Source: JADJLQ01 sp031417835 (lineage in GTDB: Bacteria > Bacteroidota > Bacteroidia > Chitinophagales > Saprospiraceae). Taken from it: a DNA stretch of 64,000 nucleotides. How positions within the stretch are numbered: position 1 is the first letter of the stretch; each line of letters opens with the position of its first letter. This document shows positions 36,119 to 44,910 of the stretch, in pieces. The DNA lies in assembly GCA_031417835.1 (NCBI GenBank), contig JANOWJ010000138.1, positions 1 through 64,000 of the forward strand, read 5' to 3'. The notes under the pieces were generated by a model. That model was not told where the DNA came from. It ran no database searches and worked only from the letters and a program-made list of their open reading frames with translations. Both the position numbers and the translations under genes were made by a program.

Positions 36119-38236
36119 TCAACTCTTTGGATCTGGTATTTTAGCCGTAAATTTTTGTCTCGACCACCATTCTTGTTCCAAATTGATCAAGTGGTAGCGT
36201 CTGGGTCCGCCCCAGCCATGGCGCACATTCGGATAAATCATCATTTCAAACTGTTTACCCGTAGTCTGGAGCTTTTCGATCAGCTGAAATGTGTTTTGCA
36301 TGTGGACATTATCATCTGCACTGCCGTGCACTATAAATAATTTTCCTTTCAATTGATCCGTGTAGGTCATTACAGATCCTGCTTTATAACCTTCTGGATT
36401 ATCCTGTGGAGTATCCATATATCGCTCTGTATATACATTATCGTACAAAGACCAATCTACTACTGGTGCAAATGACATCCCGTGGGTAAAGGAGTTGGGT
36501 GCTTTGGTCAATGCCAAAGCGGTCATATAACCGCCATAACTGCCTCCCTCTATAGCGATATGTGAGCTATCGATAAATGGTTGTTTTTTGAGCCATTCAG
36601 CCACTTTGCTGTAGTCATGGATCTCCCACTTGCCCAGATTGCGATGCATGTAGTCCAAGCCTTTTTTGCCAAACTTGCCGGATGCCCGATGGTCAGTGGA
36701 TAATTGGATTACACCTTGGTTTAAAAGTTTGTTCATGGTTTGATCCTGGTATTCATTGTCTAACGAACCTGCGTCTGGTCCTCCGTAGATACTCATGACG
36801 ACGGGATATTTTTTACCCATAGCTTTACCTGCCTCAAAATCCGCTGGCAAAGTCCATACTACTGGCAGCTCAAAACCATCGCCAGAGGGCACCGTAAAAA
36901 ATTCTGTTTTTAATCCGGCTATTTTATTCGCATCGGTAGACATGCCTAGATCCCGGATTTTTTTACCCTCCGATGTAGCGAGCACCATAGATCTGGGCTG
37001 TTGCAGACTGCTCCAGGTGTCTATCAGATGCAATCCCTTAGGGGAGAGATTGACATGGTGTACTCCATCACCTTGACTGATTTGTTTCAAACCTGAACCA
37101 TCTAGTTTGACACTAAATAAATGGGTATTCAGTGCATTTTCACCGGTGCCGGTAAAAAAGATAAGATTTTTTGTTTCATCTATTTGTAGGATGTCTTTTA
37201 TACGCCAAGTGAACTTAGTGATTTGCAATAATTGTTTTTTGCTTTGATCGTACTTGTAGATATTCCACCAGCCATCGAGTGGATGGATTAACAGAAAACT
37301 ATTGTCTTTTAGAAACCATATCTTTTCATGAAATTCTACCCAAGTCGGGTATTTTTCTGCAAATAAAAAAAGTTTGGTTTTGCTGTCTACTTGATATGCA
37401 TAAAATCGCAGGTCTGTCTGATCCCGATTTAATTCTTGAAAGATAAGTTGTTTACTATCCGGGGTCCAGAATGGCCAAGCGGTGTATTGATCTGCTTTTT
37501 CATCTTCTTCTATTTTAGTGATCAGACCACAGGCTAATTGTACGACCTCCATATGTACCAGTGGATTAGGGTCACCGGATTTGGGATAATGTTCCATCTC
37601 CAGAAGTCCACGAGCCCCTTCTGACCTATAGACCGGGAATTTTGGAACTGGTCTATCATCACTGTGCAGATAGGCTATCTGTTTGCTATCCGGACTCCAC
37701 CAATAAGCTCTGTATTTGGAACTTCTACCCAAGATTTCTTCAAAATATACCCAAGAGGCATAACCATTATATACATCTTCACTTCCATCAAAAGTCAACT
37801 GACGATGAAGATTGGAAGCGATATCTATGACCCATAGATTTCCCCCTTTGACATAAGCTATTGAGTTACCATCAGGTGAAAAATTGGGTACCTTTTCTTC
37901 GCTGGCATCAGAGGTGAGTTGTCTTAGAATGCCAGAGCTAGATTCAAACAGATATAGATCATTTTGTTTTTTAAGAATGACTCGTCCATCTGGAGTCGAT
38001 CCAAAGGAATAGGACATAAGACTATCCGGCAATTTTGAAACAGAGGTTGTCGGATCCACATATGGAGTGGCCTGACCTGTGAAGACATTTACTTTATAAA
38101 TCTTAGGAAGTAGTTTTTCCAATTTGGTCTCTAAAAAATGATTGTCATCCAACCATTTGATACCATTGGGTAATGATTGGCTAATGATCGTGGTCCAATA
38201 GCTTAATAATATAATGGTAAGTAGTTTTGAATTCAT
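36119..38236 (-). CDS. S9 dipeptidyl-peptidase IV-like protease
   Basis: A 705-residue exported protease. Signal peptide (1-19), a beta-propeller (about 40-440) that includes WVYFEEILGR, the N-terminus-recognising Glu pair of DPP-IV, and an alpha/beta-hydrolase domain with nucleophile motif GGSYGGYM, Asp in SADDNVH, and His in RHGWGG. It cuts Xaa-Pro dipeptides from peptides in the periplasm and helps peptide use. Complete and of normal length. Confidence 0.93.
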   Translation of the reverse strand: MNSKLLTIILLSYWTTIISQSLPNGIKWLDDNHFLETKLEKLLPKIYKVNVFTGQATPYVDPTTSVSKLPDSLMSYSFGSTPDGRVILKKQNDLYLFESSSGILRQLTSDASEEKVPNFSPDGNSIAYVKGGNLWVIDIASNLHRQLTFDGSEDVYNGYASWVYFEEILGRSSKYRAYWWSPDSKQIAYLHSDDRPVPKFPVYRSEGARGLLEMEHYPKSGDPNPLVHMEVVQLACGLITKIEEDEKADQYTAWPFWTPDSKQLIFQELNRDQTDLRFYAYQVDSKTKLFLFAEKYPTWVEFHEKIWFLKDNSFLLIHPLDGWWNIYKYDQSKKQLLQITKFTWRIKDILQIDETKNLIFFTGTGENALNTHLFSVKLDGSGLKQISQGDGVHHVNLSPKGLHLIDTWSSLQQPRSMVLATSEGKKIRDLGMSTDANKIAGLKTEFFTVPSGDGFELPVVWTLPADFEAGKAMGKKYPVVMSIYGGPDAGSLDNEYQDQTMNKLLNQGVIQLSTDHRASGKFGKKGLDYMHRNLGKWEIHDYSKVAEWLKKQPFIDSSHIAIEGGSYGGYMTALALTKAPNSFTHGMSFAPVVDWSLYDNVYTERYMDTPQDNPEGYKAGSVMTYTDQLKGKLFIVHGSADDNVHMQNTFQLIEKLQTTGKQFEMMIYPNVRHGWGGPRRYHLINLEQEWWSRQKFTAKIPDPKS

Positions 38237-38352
38237 GTACTAGAGGTTCAGTTTGTTTTGATATGGAATTGGTGTTTGCCCAAGAATAGTTGTGTAAATG
38301 ATGAATAATATTTTAGAATTCATGATTTAAATTTGACCTTTTTTACTTTAAT

Positions 38353-39855
38353 TTATTCAGTTTCTTTTAAAAGCAAGGCAGTGGTCTTATGGTATATCTT
38401 TTCTGCTCGATCCGGACTCGAACCTATAGATAAAATACCTAGTTTGCCATGCTCTGCTATCGCTCCTATGAGGTGAAACATCACCCCCTCTTGGGTGCTG
38501 CCATCAAAATGTAATCCATTGCAGATGGCTACATCGATCAGATCAGAAGGGGTAAGTTTTTTAAAATTTTCAAATACCATGGCATCTGTGGCCATATAAT
38601 ACCGTGTCTGACCGTTGGGCATAATATATTCCCCGGTCAGATAGTCATATCGACCATTGGTAAGGAGCTGTAGCATGAGATAGGGATGGGTAGTACCCCC
38701 TTTACGAAGGTTGATCTCGATGGCGTAGTGCTCCCAGATTCCTTCTTTTTTAATCGATACAAAATCTACCCCAAAACGGCCTAGGACTCCCAGATTAGCC
38801 ATATAAGATGCGACCTTATGACCTAACGCGCCTATCTCTTTGCGATATTCTGGATCCGCTGGAAAACAAGCGCCAAGATATACCTGACCGCTCTCGCCAC
38901 CCAAGATCTGATCGTGAGTCGATACGATTTCGATCTCTTGCAGTGGATTGATCACGCACTGTACCGAGGGGGAAGTTTTGATTTCACCTTCGACAAAAGC
39001 TTCCAAGACCCCACCCATCTCAGACATTTTTTCAAAGAATAGGTCGATCTCCATATCAGTGGCGACTGTTTTTATATGCTGATGGATATTTTCGACACTG
39101 ATGGTTTGCTTGTGATCATACGTATATATGGCATTACCATCACCAGAAAATCCTTCATTGAGTTTGAGAACTGCTTTGCGGATGGCCGGTTGAATTGTTT
39201 TTAAATCTTCCAATGCCTGGACGAGGTTGGCTTTAGTAAATATATTTTCAAAGCCCGGAGGTACAGGCACTCCTGAATTTTTAAAAATATTTCGGCCTCC
39301 GGTTTTATTGCCCCAATGGGATAAATCAGACGGACAACCGTATAATGGGATTCCAAGTTCCAAAGCCAGTCGTTCCTCCAGCGGGGTGACATTGAATGCA
39401 GAGATATGTGCTACATGATCTTCCGGCAATAGACTTTTGATCTGGGCTACCAGTCTGGGCTTGGCCAGGATCTTGGCGGTCAATGCCTTATTGGATGAGT
39501 CATAACAAGCCAATAAAGTAAGTCTGCTCCGTGCATGCATAGAGGTCACCCCCGGTATCAGATGGAGGTAATAGTCGACGATCACCTCTTCTATCGGAGT
39601 GCTGGTGACATAAATGACGCGGGTGCGAGGCATGCGCAGCAAAAGCAACAAGCATAGGAGTCGCTCTTCATAATGGATGTGACCAGAGATCTTAGCTAAA
39701 ATCTCAGCATCCATCGAAAGTGACGGGATGATGACTACCGTTTTTGATGCTAGCGGGTCCGGAAACTGATTTTTGAACTGTGGAGGTAGTTGATCCTGAA
39801 GGTTCTGGAAAGTCAGTCGATCAACAGGAGATAAGGTATATGGATCTTGGGGCAT
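38353..39855 (-). CDS. ATP-grasp ligase, PGM1-related
   Basis: A 500-residue protein with an ATP-grasp core: AVLKLNEGFSGDGNA (ATP-binding lysine and glycine loop) near 220 and EINLRKGGTTHPYLML near 385-400 with the metal-binding Glu/Asn. The N-terminal domain (KTVVIIPSLSMDAEIL) and overall length match PGM1-related peptide ligases, which form amide bonds between a carboxylate and an amine. No biosynthetic cluster surrounds it, so the substrate is unknown. Confidence 0.82.
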   Translation of the reverse strand: MPQDPYTLSPVDRLTFQNLQDQLPPQFKNQFPDPLASKTVVIIPSLSMDAEILAKISGHIHYEERLLCLLLLLRMPRTRVIYVTSTPIEEVIVDYYLHLIPGVTSMHARSRLTLLACYDSSNKALTAKILAKPRLVAQIKSLLPEDHVAHISAFNVTPLEERLALELGIPLYGCPSDLSHWGNKTGGRNIFKNSGVPVPPGFENIFTKANLVQALEDLKTIQPAIRKAVLKLNEGFSGDGNAIYTYDHKQTISVENIHQHIKTVATDMEIDLFFEKMSEMGGVLEAFVEGEIKTSPSVQCVINPLQEIEIVSTHDQILGGESGQVYLGACFPADPEYRKEIGALGHKVASYMANLGVLGRFGVDFVSIKKEGIWEHYAIEINLRKGGTTHPYLMLQLLTNGRYDYLTGEYIMPNGQTRYYMATDAMVFENFKKLTPSDLIDVAICNGLHFDGSTQEGVMFHLIGAIAEHGKLGILSIGSSPDRAEKIYHKTTALLLKETE

Positions 39856-39992
39856 AAGAGTCTATTCAAACGGAGTACATAATGCGTAAACGATGCTATC
39901 TGCAAAGTTAAAATATACTAATTGATTGAACCATTAAAAAAAACCAAGTTCCAATTGTGACAGGCCGTAATATTGGCATGTATCCTGGCATT

Positions 39993-40694
39993 TTAAACTC
40001 TAAGGCGACTGATGCCACCATCGACGGCCAAGACCTGACCGGTCACCCATGCAGATTGATCAGATAGTAAATAGGAGACAGCATGGGCTATATCTGAGGG
40101 CTGCCCTATTCGTCGCAATGGGTGTCTGGCTGCATTAGCATGAATTTTTTCTTCTGTATTGATAAGATTGGCAGCTAAAGGGGTGGCTGTCAAAGAAGGT
40201 GCAACAGCATTGACTCTTATTTTGGGAGCTAACTCTGCTGCCAGGGATCTGGTGAGTCCTTCTATCGCACCTTTAGAAGAAGCTACCATGCTGTGAAATG
40301 GAAAACCTGTCTGTACCGCTACTGTAGAGAACAATACGATGGATGCCGCATCAGCTTTTTTAAGTCGACTCAGTATGGCTTGGATGGTTTTAAAAGCACC
40401 GACTACTTGCAATTGAAAATCTGCTATCAATTGGTCTGAAGACACTCGATGAAATGGTTTTAAATCAATAGCTCCAGGGCAATACACAATGCCATGGAGC
40501 ACCTCAGGTAGGAAATCCGGAAATTCACCGTCGAGTACATTATAAAAAGCGGAGTGTAGGTTTTCAGCCTTTTCGACAGGGGTATGTTTAAAATAGGTAG
40601 AGTACACGGTGTGTTCGCACATTAAATTGGTTACTATACTTGCACCTATGCCTGAAGATCCGCCGACAATGAGATAATTTTTTGAAGATGTCAT
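39993..40694 (-). CDS. short-chain dehydrogenase/reductase
   Basis: The ATG at 40694 gives 233 residues starting just before the cofactor loop VGGSSGIG; a longer frame to 40826 adds an unconserved stretch. Other SDR motifs: GIVYCPGAIDLK (NNAG-equivalent), VLFSTVA (active-site Ser), and the catalytic region SMVASSKGAIEGL, where the Tyr of YxxxK is not apparent. The end has TGQVLAVDGG, typical of the family. NAD(P)H-dependent oxidoreductase with unknown substrate; the missing catalytic Tyr is odd. Confidence 0.82.
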   Translation of the reverse strand: MTSSKNYLIVGGSSGIGASIVTNLMCEHTVYSTYFKHTPVEKAENLHSAFYNVLDGEFPDFLPEVLHGIVYCPGAIDLKPFHRVSSDQLIADFQLQVVGAFKTIQAILSRLKKADAASIVLFSTVAVQTGFPFHSMVASSKGAIEGLTRSLAAELAPKIRVNAVAPSLTATPLAANLINTEEKIHANAARHPLRRIGQPSDIAHAVSYLLSDQSAWVTGQVLAVDGGISRLRV

Positions 40695-40829
40695 ATTTCG
40701 AATAGAAACACTTCGAATGAGCTTTGGTTTAAAATCGGGCCAACCTAATTTAAAGCTAGCGTTATGAAACAAAAAATATGATCGCCGAAAGACTTTATGT
40801 ATATTTAAAACTCTAATCCAATTCACCCG

Positions 40830-41183
40830 ATGTATTCTCTAATTTCAAAATGGACTATTCTGCCTGAACATGAGTTGATCGCAATCAGAGCGTTACAAAA
40901 TTTAGCATTGCAAGTACAGCAAAGCGAACCCAACACGTGGATTTATCTCGTGCATACACCGGATTTCACGCAGCCGAATCTGCCAACTCCACCAGCCGGT
41001 GAGGTTGTTTTTTTTGAAGTCTATAAAGATGAAGCTTCCTTTCAAGCTCATGTCCGTGGGCCAATCTTTGCGGCCTTCGTCCAACAGTATGGGAGTTTGT
41101 TTTTAAATAATCTGGGCAAGCCTTATGTCACACTTGAGCTACTTGATAGACAAGCAGGTTTTATCAGATCTGATGTTGGGTAA
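40830..41183 (+). CDS. ABM-domain quinol-monooxygenase-like protein
   Basis: A 117-residue ferredoxin-like small protein with the antibiotic biosynthesis monooxygenase (ABM) layout: SLISKWTILPEHE, a TWIYLVH strand, VVFFEVYKDEASFQAHVRGP, and YGSLFL. Members oxidise quinols or act as cofactor-free monooxygenases, but many are uncharacterised. Divergent from the SDR gene. Confidence 0.8.
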   Translation: MYSLISKWTILPEHELIAIRALQNLALQVQQSEPNTWIYLVHTPDFTQPNLPTPPAGEVVFFEVYKDEASFQAHVRGPIFAAFVQQYGSLFLNNLGKPYVTLELLDRQAGFIRSDVG

Positions 41184-41246
41184 AAAGGAATCAGGATATG
41201 TCGAGCGAATAGTTCGTGAGGATATTCTGGTCAACGGTGAGGAGAA

Positions 41247-42374
41247 TTAAAGTGCTTTTTTATAGGTCCTCCTACGCTTATGCTGTCGATACTCATAACC
41301 TTTCCATAATAACTGGACTTGAACATTAGTTTCTAATTCGGGATTAGACTCTACTTTTTTCATACCAAATTTTATAGCAGCACTGGTGATTTCATAAAAT
41401 ACCAATGCATGGACCCCTTTATTCCTCCATGCCGGATCCGTACCGATCAGGTATAAGTCCAGTCGATCATTATGGCGTAACGCTTTCTGCAAATGATACC
41501 AGCCGAAAGGAAAAAGTCTGCCCTTCGTCTTTTGTAAGGCTTTACTCACAGAAGGTAATGCGATCCCAAAAGCGATCAATTCATCTGAAGCATCAGCGAC
41601 CAATGATATAAATTCAGGCATCAAAATACGGGTGTATTTTCTGACATAGAGATTGACTTGTTCGGGCTCAAAGGCTACAAAACCATGCAGATCTTTATGG
41701 GTCTTATTGATCAGCTCAAACATTTTAAAAGCATATTTTCTAGTTTCCGCTTTGGTGCGAATTTTGACCGTATGCAGGTTGTATTTTTCTTTGAGCAGGT
41801 CATTAAATTTTATAAATCGCTCGGAAAGCACTTGTGGAGATTCCAGTTCGTGTTCGATCCAATCCACCGCTTTGGTATATCCCAATTCCTCCAAGTGAGT
41901 TGCGTAGTAGGGATAATTATAAGCAGTCGCCATAGTAGGCAATTCTTCAAAACCCTCTATCAATAACCCTGCTTTGTCTAGATTCGTAAAGCTCATAGGT
42001 CCCTCGATTTCTTGCATACCAGCCTCTTTGGCCCATGTTTCAAGCGCTGATAATAATGCGTTTGATGCCTCCTGTTGATCGGCCACATCGTACCATCCGA
42101 AGCGGGCTTTAGACTTTTGATACAATTGATTTTCGCGTTGATTGATGATGCCACAGATCCTACCTACGATCTGATTGTGCTCTTTCGCGAGGTACAGTTT
42201 GAGTTGGCAATGCCGGAGGGCCGGGTTATGGACCGGTGAAAACATATCATACTCATCGGTCCAAAGGGGAGGGACCCAGTAGGGATGATTTTTATAAAGA
42301 TCAAACGGGTATTGAATAAATTGTTTGAGTTCTGACCGGATTAAAGGATTGATTTCGATGAGTTCTATGGCCAT
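41247..42374 (-). CDS. GNAT-like N-acetyltransferase family protein
   Basis: A 375-residue protein with the conserved pattern HPYWVPPLWTDE near 30-41, GRICGIIN near 70, GPMSFTNLDKAGLLIEGFEE near 125-144, and a C-terminal GNAT-type fold (FGWYHLQKAL, WRNKGVHALVFYE near 320). It belongs to an uncharacterised family seen across Bacteroidota. The ATG overlaps the polyprenyl synthetase stop (TAATG), so the two genes are coupled. Confidence 0.75.
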   Translation of the reverse strand: MAIELIEINPLIRSELKQFIQYPFDLYKNHPYWVPPLWTDEYDMFSPVHNPALRHCQLKLYLAKEHNQIVGRICGIINQRENQLYQKSKARFGWYDVADQQEASNALLSALETWAKEAGMQEIEGPMSFTNLDKAGLLIEGFEELPTMATAYNYPYYATHLEELGYTKAVDWIEHELESPQVLSERFIKFNDLLKEKYNLHTVKIRTKAETRKYAFKMFELINKTHKDLHGFVAFEPEQVNLYVRKYTRILMPEFISLVADASDELIAFGIALPSVSKALQKTKGRLFPFGWYHLQKALRHNDRLDLYLIGTDPAWRNKGVHALVFYEITSAAIKFGMKKVESNPELETNVQVQLLWKGYEYRQHKRRRTYKKAL

Positions 42375-43339
42375 TATTTATTTCGATTCAATAATTCTGT
42401 CAATAATGATTTAAGATTTGATTTACGATCATTGGGTACCTGGACAGCGTCGAGGGCAACAGTGGATTTTTCACCATAATCCTGCGCCAGCTGTCTGATA
42501 TAAGCATCCACTTTGTATTTTTCAAATAACTCCAGCACTCGTTCCACTTTATGAAGTGACTGATCTTGAGACTGGTACCAATTTAAAAGTTCCTCGCGAT
42601 CGTATGGATTAGCTACTTTAAGGCATTGAATAAAAAGTAAAGTTTTTTTATTTTGCAGGATATCGCCGCCTTTTATTTTTCCGGTGGTGGTACCAAACAC
42701 ATCGAGATAGTCATCCATGAGTTGAAAAGCTAAGCCGGCATATAGTCCTACATAATACAGCTGCCTGACATCCTGGTCGGGAGCAAAAGCGGTCATGCCG
42801 CCCAGTTGGAATGCTGCGCCTAACAATACTGCTGTTTTGTCTCTGATCATATCGATGTACTCCAGTTCAGTGACTTGCATCGTCGATTCAAAATTGATAT
42901 CTCGCTGTTGCCCTTCACAGACCTCTCTGGCCGTTTTATTCATCAATCGGATCATGGGCATCACGATGCTATCATCATATCGCGACAACAACTCGTAGGA
43001 ATGGATCAACATCCAATCTCCAGACAAAATCGCTGCGTTCAAGCCATATTTTATTTGAACTGTAGGATGATCTCGTCGCATTGGCGACTCATCCATGATA
43101 TCATCGTGCATCAGTGAAAAACTGTGAAATACCTCTACCGCTAAAGCTGCCGGAAGTGCAAAATCTGTGTCGTCCTGATAAAGTTGATGCGCAGCCAGTG
43201 TGCAGATAGGGCGAATACGTTTGCCCCCTAAATCCATAAGATATTGAGCCGGAGCTATTAAGGACGGCACAGCCCCTTTAAACGACTGGGCTTGACGATA
43301 GGATTCAAAAGATTCAGCTAAGGCCGTCAATGAAAGCAT
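42374..43339 (-). CDS. polyprenyl (isoprenyl) diphosphate synthase
   Basis: A 321-residue trans-prenyltransferase: GGKRIRPICTLAAHQLY near 34-50, first aspartate-rich motif DDIMDESPMRR near 80-90, second DDYLDVFG near 210. These bind the allylic diphosphate through Mg2+. It makes a medium or long prenyl diphosphate for quinones or undecaprenyl carriers; chain length cannot be told. It is coupled to the GNAT-like gene. Confidence 0.9.
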   Translation of the reverse strand: MLSLTALAESFESYRQAQSFKGAVPSLIAPAQYLMDLGGKRIRPICTLAAHQLYQDDTDFALPAALAVEVFHSFSLMHDDIMDESPMRRDHPTVQIKYGLNAAILSGDWMLIHSYELLSRYDDSIVMPMIRLMNKTAREVCEGQQRDINFESTMQVTELEYIDMIRDKTAVLLGAAFQLGGMTAFAPDQDVRQLYYVGLYAGLAFQLMDDYLDVFGTTTGKIKGGDILQNKKTLLFIQCLKVANPYDREELLNWYQSQDQSLHKVERVLELFEKYKVDAYIRQLAQDYGEKSTVALDAVQVPNDRKSNLKSLLTELLNRNK

Positions 43340-43667
43340 GGCGGAAAAATAAGGCTATTCAGCGGAAAAAGTGAATTAAGCCCGGTCAGGTCAAATGAAC
43401 CCTCTTTTTTTTTAAATCTGCTGTGCGATAAATGAGTATGTGATATACGATATGGCACTTCAAGCTATGGTGTGCTATTCAATGTATAATCAGGCCTAAA
43501 ATCGTTGCTGCGAGTATGACCATGGGTTCGTTTATTCGCTAAAACTTCCACACCACCATTTACATAAAGGCAATAGAGGCGGTAGTCATATCCACCAAAA
43601 ATTTAGATCCAAGGATAGATTCGGCTCTTGGTATGGACCTCTTGAGACAGCAGTTGATTGTAATAAT
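43340..43667. other. 328-base gap, no gene seen
   Basis: No credible reading frame, tRNA or strong hairpin. A poly-T stretch at about 43405-43413 follows no clear stem. Confidence 0.4.
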
Positions 43668-44429
43668 TTAATGATTAGATGATTCCTTTCTAACATCAAT
43701 GTTATGGGAATAAAAAACCCTGAAGCAATGCAAGGATCGGTATGTATTGCCGGAAGTTTGCTGTTGAAAAACATTCATGTAACCCATTTGCAGGTGAGAG
43801 TCTTTAGTAAATTGATAGACCAGGCCGACAAATAAACGATTTTGATCAAAGGTATTATACACAATGTTTTTACCAAAATTGAACATAATTTCGTTATTGA
43901 TCAGTGCCTGGAGACTCCCAGGCGACAAGCCCTTTTTAGTCAATGGCAAAAACCACGCGTAATTGTACCGGATACGCCAGTTAAAATTATAGCCATCTTC
44001 CAGGGTGCCGTCTTTTCGGAGGCTTTTCCTAAATCGTTCATCCAGCCTTATCCATTGCATCAGTCGAGTAGAAGTGAACCGGGTATACCATTGCAATTGT
44101 TGAAATGGGCGATGTTCAATCAGTGAGCGATCGGGGTGATTCGCATCGGGAAAATGATTTATAAAATTATAGGCTAAGGTAAATCGTACATCGTTTGAAA
44201 AGTAATAGGTCGGCCTGAGCCGCAATAAAAACTGTGAAGGATCCTGCACGAAATTATTTTTTAGCCGGAAGTGAATATCAGTCCATGAACCCCATTTATC
44301 AGAAAATCGGATTTGATTAAACAAACCAAACCAGGTCTGCTCCTCCGTACTATATTGCTTTTGTGCAGAAGCATGGAATACACAACATAGGCTAAAGCTA
44401 AAATAAATAATAAGTCTCATATAAACCAT
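43668..44429 (-). CDS. DUF2490 outer-membrane beta-barrel-like protein
   Basis: A 253-residue protein with a signal peptide ending FHASAQ and many alternating aromatic strands (WTDIHFRLKNNF, LRLRPTYYFSNDVRFTLAYN, WRIRYNYAWFLPL, LFVGLVYQF), as in DUF2490, a predicted outer-membrane barrel. Function unknown. Two in-frame ATG codons (44429, 44420) could be the start. Confidence 0.82.
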   Translation of the reverse strand: MVYMRLIIYFSFSLCCVFHASAQKQYSTEEQTWFGLFNQIRFSDKWGSWTDIHFRLKNNFVQDPSQFLLRLRPTYYFSNDVRFTLAYNFINHFPDANHPDRSLIEHRPFQQLQWYTRFTSTRLMQWIRLDERFRKSLRKDGTLEDGYNFNWRIRYNYAWFLPLTKKGLSPGSLQALINNEIMFNFGKNIVYNTFDQNRLFVGLVYQFTKDSHLQMGYMNVFQQQTSGNTYRSLHCFRVFYSHNIDVRKESSNH

Positions 44430-44541
44430 TATTATAAAAAGGGAACTTCAAACGAATTGATTTCCCCTGACCTTAAATAAAAATGAAAGAACATTGTATG
44501 TACATTTCTAGGTGCCTGTTTTTAGACTGAGGTTTTAAAAG

Positions 44542-44612
44542 ACGCCATGGATGGATTCGAACCATTGTGAAAAGTTTTGCAGACTCTGACCTCACCGCTC
44601 GGACACGTGGCG
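44542..44612 (-). tRNA. tRNA-Cys (GCA), slightly degenerate
   Basis: On the minus strand the 71 bases fold as a cloverleaf: acceptor arms CGCCACG/CATGGCG, anticodon stem AGAGT/ACTTT with loop CTGCAAA (anticodon GCA), and T loop TTCGAAT. The base after the acceptor is T, the U73 discriminator of tRNA-Cys. Mismatches are seen at positions 6-67 (C-A), 10-25 (T-T) and 49-65 (A-C). CCA is not encoded. It may be functional or decaying. Confidence 0.7.
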
Positions 44613-44910
44613 CTGCTTTTATTCTATTGCTTCACTCAAAACAGTCTAGTACTTTCATGGAATTCAATTTGTTTGTTGATCGTTTTTTTGAAACTGAATA
44701 TTGACTTTTTCTCCACACAGAATGCATCTTTCTTAGCTTGTTTTTGGTAAATGTCACCGATTTAACATAAATTATACTGGAAACTGAGAATAATAATTTT
44801 AGGATACTCAAGCTTCCAGTCTTCTCGTGGCTGATTGTATAATTATTCAACTGCTACTTAATTTAAGAGGTTAGAGATACATTAATTGTGAATCGCGTGT
44901 GATGTATATT
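44613..44910. other. 298-base gap next to the tRNA, no convincing gene
   Basis: A 72-codon frame on the minus strand (44632-44850) has no upstream signal or recognisable motif and an unusual composition, so it is not called. Nothing else is seen. Confidence 0.4.

Noticed and set aside
43586..43774. 62-codon minus-strand frame overlapping the end of the DUF2490 gene
   Set aside because: It overlaps a better-supported gene in another frame and shows no motif.
44632..44850. 72-codon minus-strand frame beside tRNA-Cys
   Set aside because: No ribosome-binding signal, motif or neighbour support; Lys/Ser-rich composition typical of random AT-rich DNA.
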